DNA from: Manduca sexta
Taxonomy: Eukaryota > Arthropoda > Insecta > Lepidoptera > Sphingidae
Length of the DNA stretch: 64,000 nt
Direction of reading: 5' to 3'
NCBI RefSeq assembly: GCF_014839805.1
Contig: NC_051142.1
Span: 868,001-932,000 of the forward strand
The notes under the pieces were generated by a model, which did not search any database, was not told the origin of the DNA, and saw only the letters and a program-made list of their open reading frames with translations. Both the position numbers and the translations under genes were made by a program. Below are positions 1 through 14,000 of the stretch, piece after piece (within the stretch, counting starts at the first letter, position 1; every line of letters starts with the position of its first letter).

Positions 1-865
1 TTAAAATGATAAGTTTTGATAATTACCCCACGCACAACTGTATTTCATAGTTTTAACGCCATCATCTATTTTAAAGAATTTTTACTGGTATATTTGTTTT
101 ATTAATAAAGGAAAATATGAGTTACAAAGTACATTTAAGTGTTTATTACATGTTATGCTATACGTGATTTGTAATTTGAGAAATTAATAACAACTTTCCA
201 TATTGCTTAAATAAACCATAAATAAAACGCAGACAAAGCAGCTCGTCTGGCGTATCGTACAAATGACCGCTCGGCCTTGTCTAGGCCACGATGACGCCAT
301 CTTGCGTGCGAATGAACTCCTTTTATTAGGACACAAAATTTCCATCTGTCTTACTCTTTGACGTTAAAAGCACCATAAGGCGAAAGAGATGCAAGATGTT
401 TGATCACAACAACTCGATTTAATTATAGAATAAGACAAGATATACGTCACATTCGCTTACAGCTTAAAGATGTTTTTAACATTTCCTTGTATCAGTGTTC
501 TTAAGTTCATTTTGAATGAGATCTTGTAGTCAATTTTAAATGCACTTACATATTTATTGAGTAGGAATCTGCATAAATAGACGTTTATAAAGCGGTGATA
601 CGTTGTGTAATTGTCAGCTAATGACGTTGCTAAGGCAACTGCAATAGCTGTCTCTGTATTTGATAGCGATAACTGAGAAATGTCTGGGGGCAAGGGACTT
701 TATTGAACGCTAATTGGTCTACCAGACAGACGTTGGAAACTGATATCCCCCTTTTATGTTTATTTAATCTGCGCGGAACCTAATGTCTGAGTGCAGAATA
801 GATTACCAACAGTAGATTTAGCTTTAGTAGTATTAATAATTTTTACTAATTATATAATAATTTTT

Positions 866-1500
866 TTAATAAAGTATTGTATTAAATCGCCTACTGCATT
901 TCATAGTCATCGTTTGCACCGTCGAATATAACGCCGCGGCGCGGTTAAGTTGTCGGTAGTATTGGGAGCGGCGCGGCGCGGCGACGGACCAGTCCTGCGC
1001 GCGAAAGGCGAAATGCTCGCGGCCGGCCGGTCGGTACAACCGGCTCCGTGAAGGCCGCACATCGCCCCTCCCCCACTCCCTTCCTTCCAACGTATTAGTG
1101 AGTGTGTTTTATCGATAGACGATGCTTATTCTACTTTTAGACTTCAGGAGAAAATATAATTAAGCATGTCAAATCAATTTGTATCAGACTTATAAATTGT
1201 AACACAAAAATATTTTATAAAAACAAATGTTATGTTCACCAAAACGGCAATTCATTGAGTAAGTGCGTGTGACGCATTGGTTCGTTATCTCGGGCGAGCT
1301 TCGCCCTCGTAAACAGAATGCCAATGACACGAGGGGTCGGCGCGTCGCGTCGTATCGATAATAATATCGGGCCACTATCGCGCAACACTGGGCGCGCTGG
1401 CAAGGCCGCGCGACGCGCCGAGCGCCGCCCCGCGTCAGCCCGCGCCCGTGCGTGTACACAACACACACACGTTTCCAAACTACACACACACGCTTTGTAC
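866..1500 (+). promoter_or_regulatory. GC/CpG-rich putative promoter region upstream of Hr39
   Basis: Two GC-rich, CpG-dense blocks (about 930-1075 and 1275-1480) stand out from AT-rich surroundings, just before the first Hr39 coding exon. A perfect TATCGATA palindrome lies at 1353-1360 and another ATCGAT at 1111-1116; in Drosophila such sites bind DREF or BEAF-32. No transcription start can be fixed. Short open frames here are by-products of the GC content and resemble nothing I recognise. The promoter role is inferred from position and composition only. Confidence 0.35.
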
Positions 1501-1693
1501 ATTGTACCCAATAGGAATTTATTTGGACTCAGACTTGCGTACCATTTGTTTTGTTCCTTTTTGAACCGCATTTATTTTTTAATCCTTGCGCCGCGTCAAA
1601 CATAAACAATACCATTTTGTGGTATGTAAGTGCGTTATCGAAATAATATTTTTGTATGAAATTTTGTCTAATCATTAATGTTTCTTGTTACAG

Positions 1694-2032
1694 ATTACCC
1701 AAGATGCTGGTTTCATCATTGGGTTGTAATCGTACGATTCCACTGACGAAAGAAAGTTCTTGCCGAAACAACGATAACGTATCAAGAATATGTGAGAAAC
1801 ACAACGCAAGACTGAATCCAACTGTTGCCTTAAAAATGAACAAACACGCGAGGTGATCGAATATACATAGATAAATATTTTTTATGGAGCATAATGCCGA
1901 GAAGACATAGTTTTTGAAGAGTTTTCCAACGAACAGTATTTTGTATACATTTTTAGACTTTACGTGCACGGTGCTCTAGTGTAGTGTAGTGTTATTATCG
2001 ATGACAAAAGTATCGATAGTCGCGGTAATGTG
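1694..2032 (+). other. Hr39: Probable 5' untranslated part of Hr39 coding exon 1
   Basis: A good acceptor (pyrimidine run then TTACAG, ending at 1693) opens a stretch that runs without an obvious donor to the ATG at 2033. This suggests that the first coding exon begins at 1694 with about 340 bases of leader. A short upstream open frame starting at 1704 (MLVSSLGCNRTIPL...) lies in it and is probably an uORF. Further ATCGAT sites at 1997 and 2012 flank the start. Transcript data would be needed to rule out an internal promoter. Confidence 0.35.
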
Positions 2033-5000
2033 ATGAGCAGCGAGATGACCAGTGAGGGAAACGCTGTGAAGGTGGAAGGGGGTCACGTTTCAGTCACCAC
2101 TATCAGCATGTCGGGCTCAGAGACCAGTAATGGTAAGATCACTTATCATTTTATTTATATAAGGTTTTATCGGTAGCGTAGTTATATTATGGTGCGACTG
2201 CAGTGTTGAGGTTCAGGTTCGATACCCGGATATTGCGATAGGCTCGCCTCCTAAATCATGCGACATAATATACACGGCGGAAAATGGGTTCGCCAGTTGC
2301 GTATCTGCCTACCTCTTCGCGGATAAAAGTCGTGAGTGTATGTGTATATAAGTACACTAAGTATGGTCAAAAGTTATTAATATTCATTGATATGTCTTCG
2401 AAATTATAAAGAAATTTTGATCAGACAAATGAAATTTAAACAAAAATTATGAAAGCAAGAATAATATTTTCACAATTGAATTATAATTTAATATAATTAA
2501 TTCTTTTGGAGTTTAAAAATTTATTCAAATCAAACAGTAATAATCAAATTTAGTTGGAAGGAATTCGCTATTCAAAAATATTGTCTGACGTGTCACACGC
2601 AGTGAAACGGGCAAAGATTCCGAATTCAAAGATTGAAGGATAAAATTTAACCGTCACGTGGTATTGTGTATGCACTTATCAAAATCAGCCAGTGCCTAAT
2701 TAAGTATTATCTAAACTGGATTATTGTGTAGTCGTTATTGATAGACAGCTGTTTCCAATAAACGATCCCAATCTCAATCTTCAATCCGATTCCGAGAATG
2801 AACCAATCAAAATAACTCATTGTAAGCATGTCAAAAAACCTTTGTTCTCATTGGCTCATTTTTGAGATAGATCAAAAAATGCGATTAGGATTATTTATTG
2901 AAAATGGCCGTTAGTCGTTCACTTTTTAGAAGCGACAGGTTTATTCGCATTCCGCGATTCTACAGGATCGAAAACATCCTACGCACAATGAAGGATTTAT
3001 TTTTAATAACATATACGCCATCCGGTCGTACAAGACGCTTGAATAACAAACAGGTAGATTCATAAGTTTTGGGACCTTGCTTTGTTTATCGTTCGGCTGA
3101 TTGAAATGCGGGGTAAAGCCTTCGCCGCGGTAATGCACGAGTTTATAGTTTATTCAATGACGATACCTTTATAATCCAGTGTTGCAATAGTTTTATTCTG
3201 CGATTTCTTGATATTATTAGTTGTTTTCTTTTAGGTAACTTTCTTGGTGTAATATAAAAATGGGATGTTCAATCGACAGGCTTTGTTCACAACTTAAATA
3301 TTACACATCCCTATAATATTATCTTATTATATAAATAGATTTGTGGCTTTAAACTAAAACAGAAAACTAATTGTAATTTTTACGAATATTAACTGCGATA
3401 AAAATAGAAAAAGAAATTAATTTTAATAAAATATTATAATATCTAAATGCGGTATTTTATATCACAATACTAATGTGTTTATGTAATACCTTAAAATTTT
3501 TAAAATATTTAATTTTGCGATAGAAATTCCATACTATAATTATACACATGTAATTTTGCTGATTAAAATTTTATCGTTATTCAGTGATAAAACTGATAAT
3601 GCGATCATAATTAATTAGCATTGCATTCTTAGCACATTAAATATCAGTAAAAATCACTGTGTAGCTTGATTTATATAGGTATAGCATCTCATTAAACAGA
3701 GAAGAGGATAGGATACAGAATATACTGAAACAAATTTCAATCACGTTATGAGTTTTCCCGTTTATACTTGACTCATAAAGAATACATACATAATTTTAGA
3801 AAAGTCAGAAATGTGTGCCCTTCGGATTCGAACCTGCGAACATTCGTCTCGACAGTCCGTTCCATACCCACCGAACCTAATGCTTAAGCGTTAATGCAAG
3901 TAATTACTGAAATCAAATCAGAAGAAAATAACGTTAAAAAGGAAAATATGGTTATTTTTTCGCGTCTTCTTCACGAAAACACAATACCTGTGGTAAATAC
4001 AGCATGTAATACTGTCAGCTTTCGTTCGCGTATTACCCCTTAGAAAGCTTTTCAGAAATAAAAATCCCGCAATATGAAACTATTTTCCAAAATATATCTC
4101 ACTAGATGTGATTTAAATATAAAAAGTAGCATAAGGTTATCTAGGATGTAATTCATAAGTTTGTTACATTTAAATGCAGTGGTTCATGCGTGACTGGGCA
4201 ATAAACATAAAGTTATATCATTTCTCAACCTTCACGTTAATAATAAAACAGGACTGTTAACTTCAAATATGGAAGGAAAACATTAATTATTTTTCACTTT
4301 TGTATCAGAAATTATATTGAAGACACTAAAACAACAGATTTACAAAAAAATCATAAATCAAATAGAATTATAAATACTAACCCCCTTATTCGTAGACGTT
4401 TTTTATTTAAGGACGAAGTAAAGCTATGATAACAAGTCTGTTTCTCAGTGCTGACGGCATGGCAGCCTTCGCAGTGCGCAGACATAGAGCCATTGTGATT
4501 GGCTAATATTGAGATATAACAATATTAACCGTCCTTTGATAAAACGGCTATGAATAAGGGCGTAAAAGTATATTTTTGTAGAAACCGACATCAGATCAAG
4601 GTTACGATTACATATAATATAACCAATTAGCCGGTAGAATAATCGTTAATGTTATTAAGCAACAGCCCAGTTAACATTGTCATGAAGCTCTATCGACAGT
4701 CGACACAGAACAGCACTATGACAGATAATACCTCGTGCAATAAAATTATAGTAAAAAGCGGTGATAGCGCGGTCGACGAACCAACTTGATGGGGAAGGCT
4801 TGTTTATGTTTACGCTTTGTACAAATACGAACAGACAAAGGACACGGAATTAATACACTGAATCCGGGTTTGTGTGAAGTGGTTATATGAGTATACCTAA
4901 TTTTATACAAGACTCTAAAAATGTAAATAAATGTATAAATACATTTTCTATCATTAGTACAATATCAGAGTCGATTGGATAAATGTCGTCTCTTTTTGTG

Positions 5001-8000
5001 AATGGTTGTGTATATAAGACTACCATCGCAATGTTAATTTCTACCGCTGACCAGTGTACGCTGCTGTGTTCCGATGTAAAGGGTCCTAATTATTCATCAG
5101 GCTGACGAAATTTTTGATTGCTACCTAATACATTGTGTACATCAATAGATAGTGACAACTAAAGTGACAACCGTAAACACGGTAAACGTTATAGGACCAT
5201 AAGAGCTTGCTCCACGGTTATATTTTCCAGGGATAAAAAGTAGCCTATAACACTCAGGAATACAGTTGGTTCCTATTAATGAAAAAAAAAATCAAAATCG
5301 GTCTAGTAGTTCCTGAAACAAGCGCGAACAAAGAAACAAATTGACTCTTTAGCACTCTTTTGCATCTGTAACATCGACTTTCGGTAATTACACGAAACTC
5401 GATGTTTCATTGGATAGTTTGTCACTTTTTAAATGTCGTAATTACATAATATTTTAATGGTGTTTTGCACTTGCATCTTTGTAATTTCTAAAGGTGCGAT
5501 ATATTAGTATAGAATCATCAATATTAAAATCGAAGGTTATTAACGTAAACTGTTGTACTTTCCAGGCCCGTTCTCGTACAGTTCGAGCGGAGTTCGCATC
5601 AGTGTCTCTTCGGAGCCACTTGACGAAGACTCCACTGATGCGGAGATCTCCAAGATCGACTTCACCCAGCACCAATACGAGGTAAGTTAATCAACTTGAT
5701 TTCAACCTACTCTTTGCCGTGATCGCCGAAGGAAATTTTTGCACCTATGCTGCAGTTCACAAATACGATTTGCTTTAATTTTAGGAATTGTCGTCTGATT
5801 CAAGGCTTCTTACTTTGGGACATGCAATACTGGAAAATGTATTAAAAATACTGACAAAGGTGAACGAAAGTGGCGAAGCGTCCATATAACAGATTCCTAC
5901 CGGCTTTTCTTTCGTAGCATGTAAAATCTAATTATCATTGATACAATTTACAAAATACATTTATACATATTAGTAGTACCCAGAATTTTTTGAGCGCACG
6001 CTTATTTTCGAAAGTTTTAAGTCTATCATTTTTGTACAACCCTTTCGAAAAATGTCCCCCTTCGCCACGGCTGAACGAATAAAATGAGTAGCTGAGAAAT
6101 AACGTACTCGGATTCGTTTCTTATACTGAAAATGGTAGTCAAATGCGCAAATCCATTATCCTCTGAAATTTTAATAGCTATGAATATGACCGAAGATTCT
6201 TGTAGTCTTAGAGGTGATAAATGCTATGAGGTTGTGGTTTATGTTAGCTATGATGTCGAGGCTCGTTGAGCAGAAATTGTCTTGTGTTGTTTATGCGTAC
6301 TGAAGGTTACCGGAAATATTTTGTACCCAAGTGGATAACATTGAAACATGGTTAAAAACAGCGATAGCGACTATCCGACGAGTTGCGTTCCGGGGTCAGT
6401 AGACTTACATCCAGTCAGAAGCCGCCATGACTCTGGCAACTGTCGATAAAGGCAATGGCCCTCATTACACTATATATCATAACATCAATACTAGGATAAA
6501 AAAGCAACTTAACTCTGGCTTCTATACAATGACAAAGGCAAAGTATTTATTTTTTTGTAATTAGCGATAGTCCTGTCGTCTATTACAACCCCTGTTATAT
6601 TATTTTTCCACTATTGTTCATATAACATAATATATAGGTGCCCAATAAACTAATGTTATTTATGTATCGTAATTATCTCCAATAAACTTCGATATTAAAT
6701 ATTTCAAATAACTGTTTTGTTACATCTTCCTTATGGTAGTTTCCAAATACAATATACTAAAGTGTACTAAGCCGGTTGAATTGACATCTGTATATAAGAA
6801 GAATGGAGTGTTCCTGTTGGGCTGGTCGTATCGCTTACCATCAGGCGATCGGTTTAGTCGCCTTGCCATTCAGTTCCAGTTTCGAAGTCCAGTAATTACG
6901 GTAGCGGTATTTTTATTCAAGTCATAATGAATTAAAAGTAGTTTCAAAGCTTCAGTAATTTCGCCGAGCGGTGTATTTTCAAGTCATAATAATGTATGTA
7001 AATGTTTTTTCTAGGTAAACATGAGAAACAAGAAGAAACGATCGTCGAGCGGCGCTCAGTGCGAGCTGCAGAACAACGACCGCGAGCGGCCTATGTCGTG
7101 GGAGGGCGAGCTCTCCGACTCGGAGATGGTTATCGACACGTGCGCAAATAACGGTGAGATAAAAGGTTATTCTTACTAATTATTAAAAGCGACGGTGGCC
7201 TAGTTAGGAGTGGAACGGACTGGCGAGACGAATACAAGAGCGTCGCCAGCCCATGGCCTAGGGGGGGCAAATAGATATGGAGAATGAGAAAACTATGAAT
7301 TGTAGGTAAAGTCGAGAGCACATGTTCCTCCCCACTCCCCCTTTCCCGCTTTAACAATAATATAGAGCAGAACGTAATTGAGCGTACGGAATATTAGAAA
7401 TGGAATTATATACGGAAATGATCGATCAAGCAAGTCAAGTTAAAGACATAGAACTTTCGTTGCTTTACATTTGGCAACTGTTTTGAATCTCTAGGAGCGG
7501 GCAGTTGCCCCTCCCTGCCCCTCGCCCCTTGGAAACACCCTTGGACGAATATATGTATAGGTTCAAAATCGAAGGGCACGCACCTCTGTTAAAAACCTCT
7601 CAGTAGTAGAGTAGGCCTGGTTACACTATACACATAGGTACCAGCTTAAGTTATAAAATGTTTTTCTATACTCCACGTTGCATAAACATAACTTTAAACA
7701 TAATAGGTAATATACTTAAAACACCCTGCGATACAGAACTGTCCTAGTTCAGTAATTTCTTCCAATTAGTAATTATGTGGTAATTACCACGATCTAACAA
7801 TAAAATGAATAAATAAAACTAAACTTGTAAAACATGGTCTCCAGATGAAAACAGCAGTTTCATGGACCTGCAGTCGTCGCGGGACTCGATCGACACTCTC
7901 CGGAACGTGACGATAAAGACGGAGCCGATGAAGGGCGAGCCGTTCCAAAGCGCGGACGACCAGCGCGTGCTCGACCTCAAGTACTCCGCGCCGCTGCAGC

Positions 8001-11000
8001 CGCACCAGCGCAGTCTCAGCATGAACAGGGTACTAAGATGTTTTTATTACACAGATACGTTGTACGAGCTTAATACTGGCAAGACGAAAGCAAGGTAATT
8101 GCCCGACATTCACTTAGTCAATCTCCAACCACTGTCGCGGCTAGTCAGTTTACAATTTTTTGTTTTTTTTTTTATGAATAAAATGCCTTCCTGTGTTTTT
8201 AGACGATGTACAAATTATACTCCAACTGTGAATAAAAAAAACGTTTCATTTGATACGTTAGTAATAAGTATACACTATTTATTTTATTTTTACTAATAAA
8301 TGCATTTTATTCGACTGTCATGGCGACCAGAGACCAATAAACTAGATGTACACGGCGGTCGTTGCTCGGGCTCTATCAATGCGAGCTATTAGGGCTGTAC
8401 AAGTATGTGATTATAGTAAATAGTGCGCTGTTTTTGTGTGCAATTTTGTTAGTCTATGACACGTCTATTTATAAAACGTCATTGGTACGGTATTTGGTCC
8501 GCGCAACTATTTAGTGCGATAACATACCCTGGGGCCGTCTTGTATGAGTTGCAAGAGGCAACAGCTTTTGGATGGTATGCCGGTGTAGGGTATAATTGTA
8601 AATGCAATTTCGAAAAGCGCACATGTCCGAAAATGTAACAAGTTCAGACAATGGAAATTTTCTAAAGTGTAAAGTGTTTTCAATTTATTTTTGGTTTACA
8701 ATTTGGGTTCAAATAGTGATAAAAAATTACAGAAATGTTGTTGTTATTTGTTATTATATATTCACTTCTCGATATAGATCTAGATATGACATTAATAAGA
8801 TGTGCCCTTTTTGAAATTGCATATTCAATTAAGTTATGGACTCGGTCCAATCCTCGCTGGAAAGCCAAGAAACAAATATATCGTCGTTCAGAATACAAAA
8901 AAAGTGCCATACAGTTGTCTGTACGGAACTTTACTGAATTCATAACCAAATCTCAATCTCCCAAGACATATTAATATCAATAATCTACCACTAGCTACAA
9001 ATATCAATGTATAGTTGTACAATATTGCTTAGATGCGTATGTAGATAATAATTATTATATACACTATCAGACTCTGTGACCAGGTCTCATTTAGTTTGTC
9101 TATGATTCCAGATATCTGTATTAACAGACAACACATCGCTGTCGCTGGCGCGGCGGCCCTCCTCGCCCACGAACAGCGCCAAGTCCCTAGCACTCTCGGA
9201 CCAAGGCTCGGCGCCGCACATGCAGACGAACTTGGGCGAGGTCCAAAATCTTACTATCAAGAAGGAGATGCAGTTATCAGGTAATTTTTTTTAAAATTTA
9301 GAATAGTTTTCTTCAATATCATTACCATCGTTGTCATTACCATCACATAATAAAGTTTATACCTTACTCCCTTATTCATAGACGTTATTTATTTAAGGAT
9401 GGAGTATTGTTGTGATAACAAGTCTGTTTGACAGCTTTGTTTATCTGACAGCTTGCTGTTTGTTCAGCTTTACCTGAGAGCCAACTAGATTCAAGTTGTA
9501 TCTGAATATTAGCCAATCACAAAGGTCCTATGTCTACGCACTGCGAAGGCTACCATGCCGTAGGCACTGAGAAACAGACTTCACACAATCACAGCAATGC
9601 TCCGTCCTTAGATAAATAACGTCTATGAATAAGGGGAATATTTTTAAGAGTTACGATCCACAACTATTGCACACATTTCGTAGCAAATACGTATTAAATT
9701 CTGCTCGTGGTAGTGTTCCTATATCAAAGAGATTAAACTGGAAAGTAAGCTAAGTTTTTGAGTAGATAGGTACAGAAGGTACATGAATGTCTAATCCATA
9801 TTATAATAAACGATAATATTATATTGATATTTTCTATATTCCAGAGTTAAAGTGCGAGCCGTCAACGGCTATGGACAAGCTGATCGGAGCGTCGCACGGC
9901 TCGCCGTCGCTCGGCCGCCTGCCGCGAGTGCAGTCCAGCGCCAGCACCGACTCGGCGGTCCACTCTATGTACACGCACAGGTAACACTGTAGTAAATGTA
10001 TTTTAAAATCAATTTATCAACTTTTCGCTTGGTTTTCAACTGCTTGATATGACGACCAAGGGGCCGTTCCAGTATTACTTAACGCAATTTTTAAAGATTT
10101 TTGACCCCCCCACCTCAAGGACCCCTCCCGCCCCTGTAACGTATCGTTACGTTTTACAAGACCCCCCTGCCTCCAAATTGCGTTACGTAATACTTGAACG
10201 GCCCCCAAGACAAATGAAGTCAGTTAGATTTTTCATAGCTAGCATTCATAGGGGTATTAATGTTGTATTAGGAACCGTAGGCGTAGTTACTTTATAAATA
10301 GCTGCTTTTGAATTACGAGCTCCGAATATTGCTATATTACGTATATGCTCTAATTAAATCTATTTCTCAAATACTTACTTAACATTAGGTGACTCACTCG
10401 TTTGCCGGTTAAGAAATAATTTCTATTGATATTCCAGCGTGTACAGCAGTCCGTCGGCGAGTCCGCGCGCATCGCGTCACTACACGCCGTCGCTGTCGCG
10501 GAACAACAGCGACGCGTCGCACTCCTCCTGCTACTCGTATAGTTCGGAGTTCTCGCCCACGCAGTCGCCAGTCCAGGTTAAGACTCATTCATTCGTTCAT
10601 TAATTAATTTTAGGTGATTCATGATAAGTTCAGTATAAACAAATTTTAACCATTCGTGGCCGCTAAATTATAGCGATGCGCAATTGCAATTAACTTTTTT
10701 ATTTAAATTTTAACATCAATTGAATGTTGCTATTTTGCGGTTAACTTGTACTATTCCAAAAATTCGGCGGACTTTGAAATGTTATAAGGAGGTACTATTT
10801 CTACAATCTTTGTAAAAAGTAAATATTGTGTTATTTGGTGAAGTAAAAAGTTAATGGATATATTATACACCGTATTTCCTATCTATATTAGAAAACAGTG
10901 CTATATTATTTTTTTGTCATGTTAATTTAAAATAGGTAGACACGTTGATTTCACGCACATTTTTCAATGTTATGATTATTTGACAAACCCGACTGTATTT

Positions 11001-14000
11001 TGTTACCCAGGGCCGGCACCCGCACGTGGTGTACCGGGAGCCGGCCGGCGTGCTGTCCCCCGCACACGACGACGACACCGAGCCCGCAGACGACAGGCTC
11101 CACCATCACCAGGGCATCAGCAGGCAACAGCTGATTAACAGGTAAATTGGACTGTAACGGCACAACGTTCTTATAATAGTATAGTATTGCATAAATGCCT
11201 CGCTTTAAATTGAACCTAGAATCTTAGAATTTGCAACATACACTTCTACTAAACCGTTTTTTTAAATCCTCATCAATAAGTTTCCTAACTCTACTGTTTA
11301 TTTAAAATTCCAGCACACTGACGGTAATGACACATCATTTCCATTATTATGTACAGTTCTTCGAATATTAATCATTACCATATTTTCACAGTCCGTGCCC
11401 CATATGCGGCGACAAGATAAGCGGCTTCCACTACGGGATCTTCTCGTGTGAGTCGTGCAAGGGTTTCTTCAAGCGCACTGTGCAGAACCGCAAGAACTAC
11501 ATGTGTCTGCGCGGGGGCAACTGTCCCGTCACCGTCGCCACCAGGAAGAAATGTCCCGCGTGCAGGTTCGATAAGTGTCTCGGATGCGGAATGAAGTTAG
11601 AAGGTAACTTTTGCTATTTAGATTATATTATCATTTCCATAGTTGTCATTACCATGAACCATAATTACCGTCTTCGAAGTTTTTTTTTATTGTTTTCAGT
11701 AAAATCGTCATTAATCACTTCATCACTCTTTAAAGTTACTGGTATGACGATTGAAAGTAGACTATACAACTGAGTGTTTACAAACTGTTCTTAAGTGATT
11801 ACAATAGTATTTTAGAATTTTTACATTACTTTGCAATATTTATTGAGTCGGATAAATCTTATATTTTTACCATGCGCTGCGAAATCTAATTGCACGGAAT
11901 TGTAAAGATGCGCTCACACAGTCGGTATAAAATGGTTTAACAAAAAGTAAACCAGCTCAATAAGCAACACCTTTTGCACTTTATTAACGACTTGCCTCGA
12001 AAAGTGCACTGAACTGACTGTCATAGACTGTTACAATCGTAAGATTTACAATTTACGATGTTTAATAACACAATGTACAACTTTTATAGGTGTTTAGGAC
12101 AAAATGTAACTTTGAATGTTACCGTGTTAGAAAACATTGTTTAACATTTTATAACACATGTGGGAGCCCCTTAACAACCGCATTATGTTCCAGCGATCAG
12201 AGAGGACCGGACGCGCGGCGGTCGCTCCACGTACCAGTGCTCGTACACGCTGTCGGGCGCCGCGTCCACCGGCTCGCTGCTGTCCGCGCACATGCCCACC
12301 ACGCTGCGGCACGCCTCCAGCCTTACTTGTGTAAGTTATGTAGTAGTTCGGCCGTGTGCCGCTAGATGGCGCTATTATGAACAAAAAATACGGTCTGAAG
12401 TATACGGGTGTTAAATCATAGGCGCTTGAAGTTAGTCACAAATGAGATAGTTATAAAAAAAAAATATGAATTATTTTGAATAATTATGACTGTAAGTGCA
12501 CATTTTTTAGTTAAAATCATAGTAAATAGATCAGATTTACAGTTAAATACATGATATTAACAAATTTTACAGGTAAATGGACCTGGCTCATACAACAGTC
12601 GGGGAGAGCCCAGTAATAGCAGACTAACGCCCGACATACCCCCTTTATTACAGGTATGGAATAATATTAGTACTAATATTATAAAAAGGTAAAGTGTTTA
12701 AATTTGTTTGTTAGTACCTCTGGAACTACTGAAGCAATTTTGAAAATTTTCCTAGTAATATATAGCTACTGTCTCTAAATTTTGGTCTTATTGGTTTGAT
12801 TTTACATCATCGGCCGCAAAAATTTGATTTTGGATTGAAAGTGTTTTTGGCACTAAAACTCTTAATACCTTATCAATTAAATTTATTGCACAACTATTGA
12901 CAAAAAGGTGTTACATTTTTAAACCTTTTAGACTACATATATTAGCACTTGATTGTATTTCAAACAAGCTGACGTATTTACTGTCCCAAAAAGATTGTTA
13001 AGACAACTCTTATGGGGATTTTATTAAAGATCATTTTTAGGAGATAATGGACGTAGAACACCTATGGCAGTACAACGAGTCGGAGCTGAACAGACTAGGC
13101 AAGTCGCCGGGCAGCCCGTCCGCCAACCCGCTGCTCGCGGCGAGCGGCATCACCGCGCAGAACTCCAGCCCCGACTTCCTCGCGGACTTGTGCAATATCG
13201 CCGACCACCGGCTGTACAAGATAGTCAAGTGGTGCAAGAGCCTGCCGCTATTCAAGAATATATCGGTGAGTGAAAAATTTTGGCTGACTAGGAAAATAAA
13301 AAACCTCGCTATGTTGTGAAAAAATGTTGTTATATTTTTATGTATTTTTGTTAACGTCGATAAAAAGTAAAAATGGGGCCGCGTAGCAATTTTTGTTTTA
13401 TCCATAAATTACTTGCTAGTTTATTTTTTTTTAAAAATTACATCGATGATTACATACGTACTTACGTTGGTTTTCGATGAATTTATTATAGTAATCAAAA
13501 TAAAGCTGCATAAATTAAGTAAGTACTTGTTGATAAGTGCTATTATACCATAAAGGAATATTTATTAGATAATATTAATGAACAGCAATGACATAACTTG
13601 TAGGTACAACCCTAGATACTCTTTTTATATGTTTGTTTGCAAGCCTGCTGGTGAAATATTACTAAATAATGTAACAATATTCGCAAATAATAAATGATAT
13701 AATGATTTTTTGAATAAAATATTTGACATTGAAATAAATCTATGTTATTGACTATATCGCGGTTTTGTATATTCCGCGCTGTGACCACGACGGCTGCAAA
13801 GCCTTCGAAACGTCGGGACATAATATTAAAATCCGTAAAATAGTTTAATTTTCATATCTAACATTCGCGTAAACATAAGAAATCATTATAAAATATTTGC
13901 TTCAATATAATATTTAAAATGGAACATGGCTTGTTTCACAAGTTACAAGTAAATTTTATTTGTCAGTTATTGTAACCAGCTACCTAATGTAGATAGTACT

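Noticed and set aside
1236..1605. Overlapping open frames in the GC-rich upstream block
   Set aside because: Arg/Ala-rich frames on both strands result from high GC content; no family resemblance or splice context.
11392..12330. ftz-f1 (NR5A) instead of Hr39
   Set aside because: The finger sequence [20 protein letters not shown] and the box [20 protein letters not shown] fit the NR5B/Hr39 type; ftz-f1 has a CPVCGDKVSGYHYG-type first finger and a different box.
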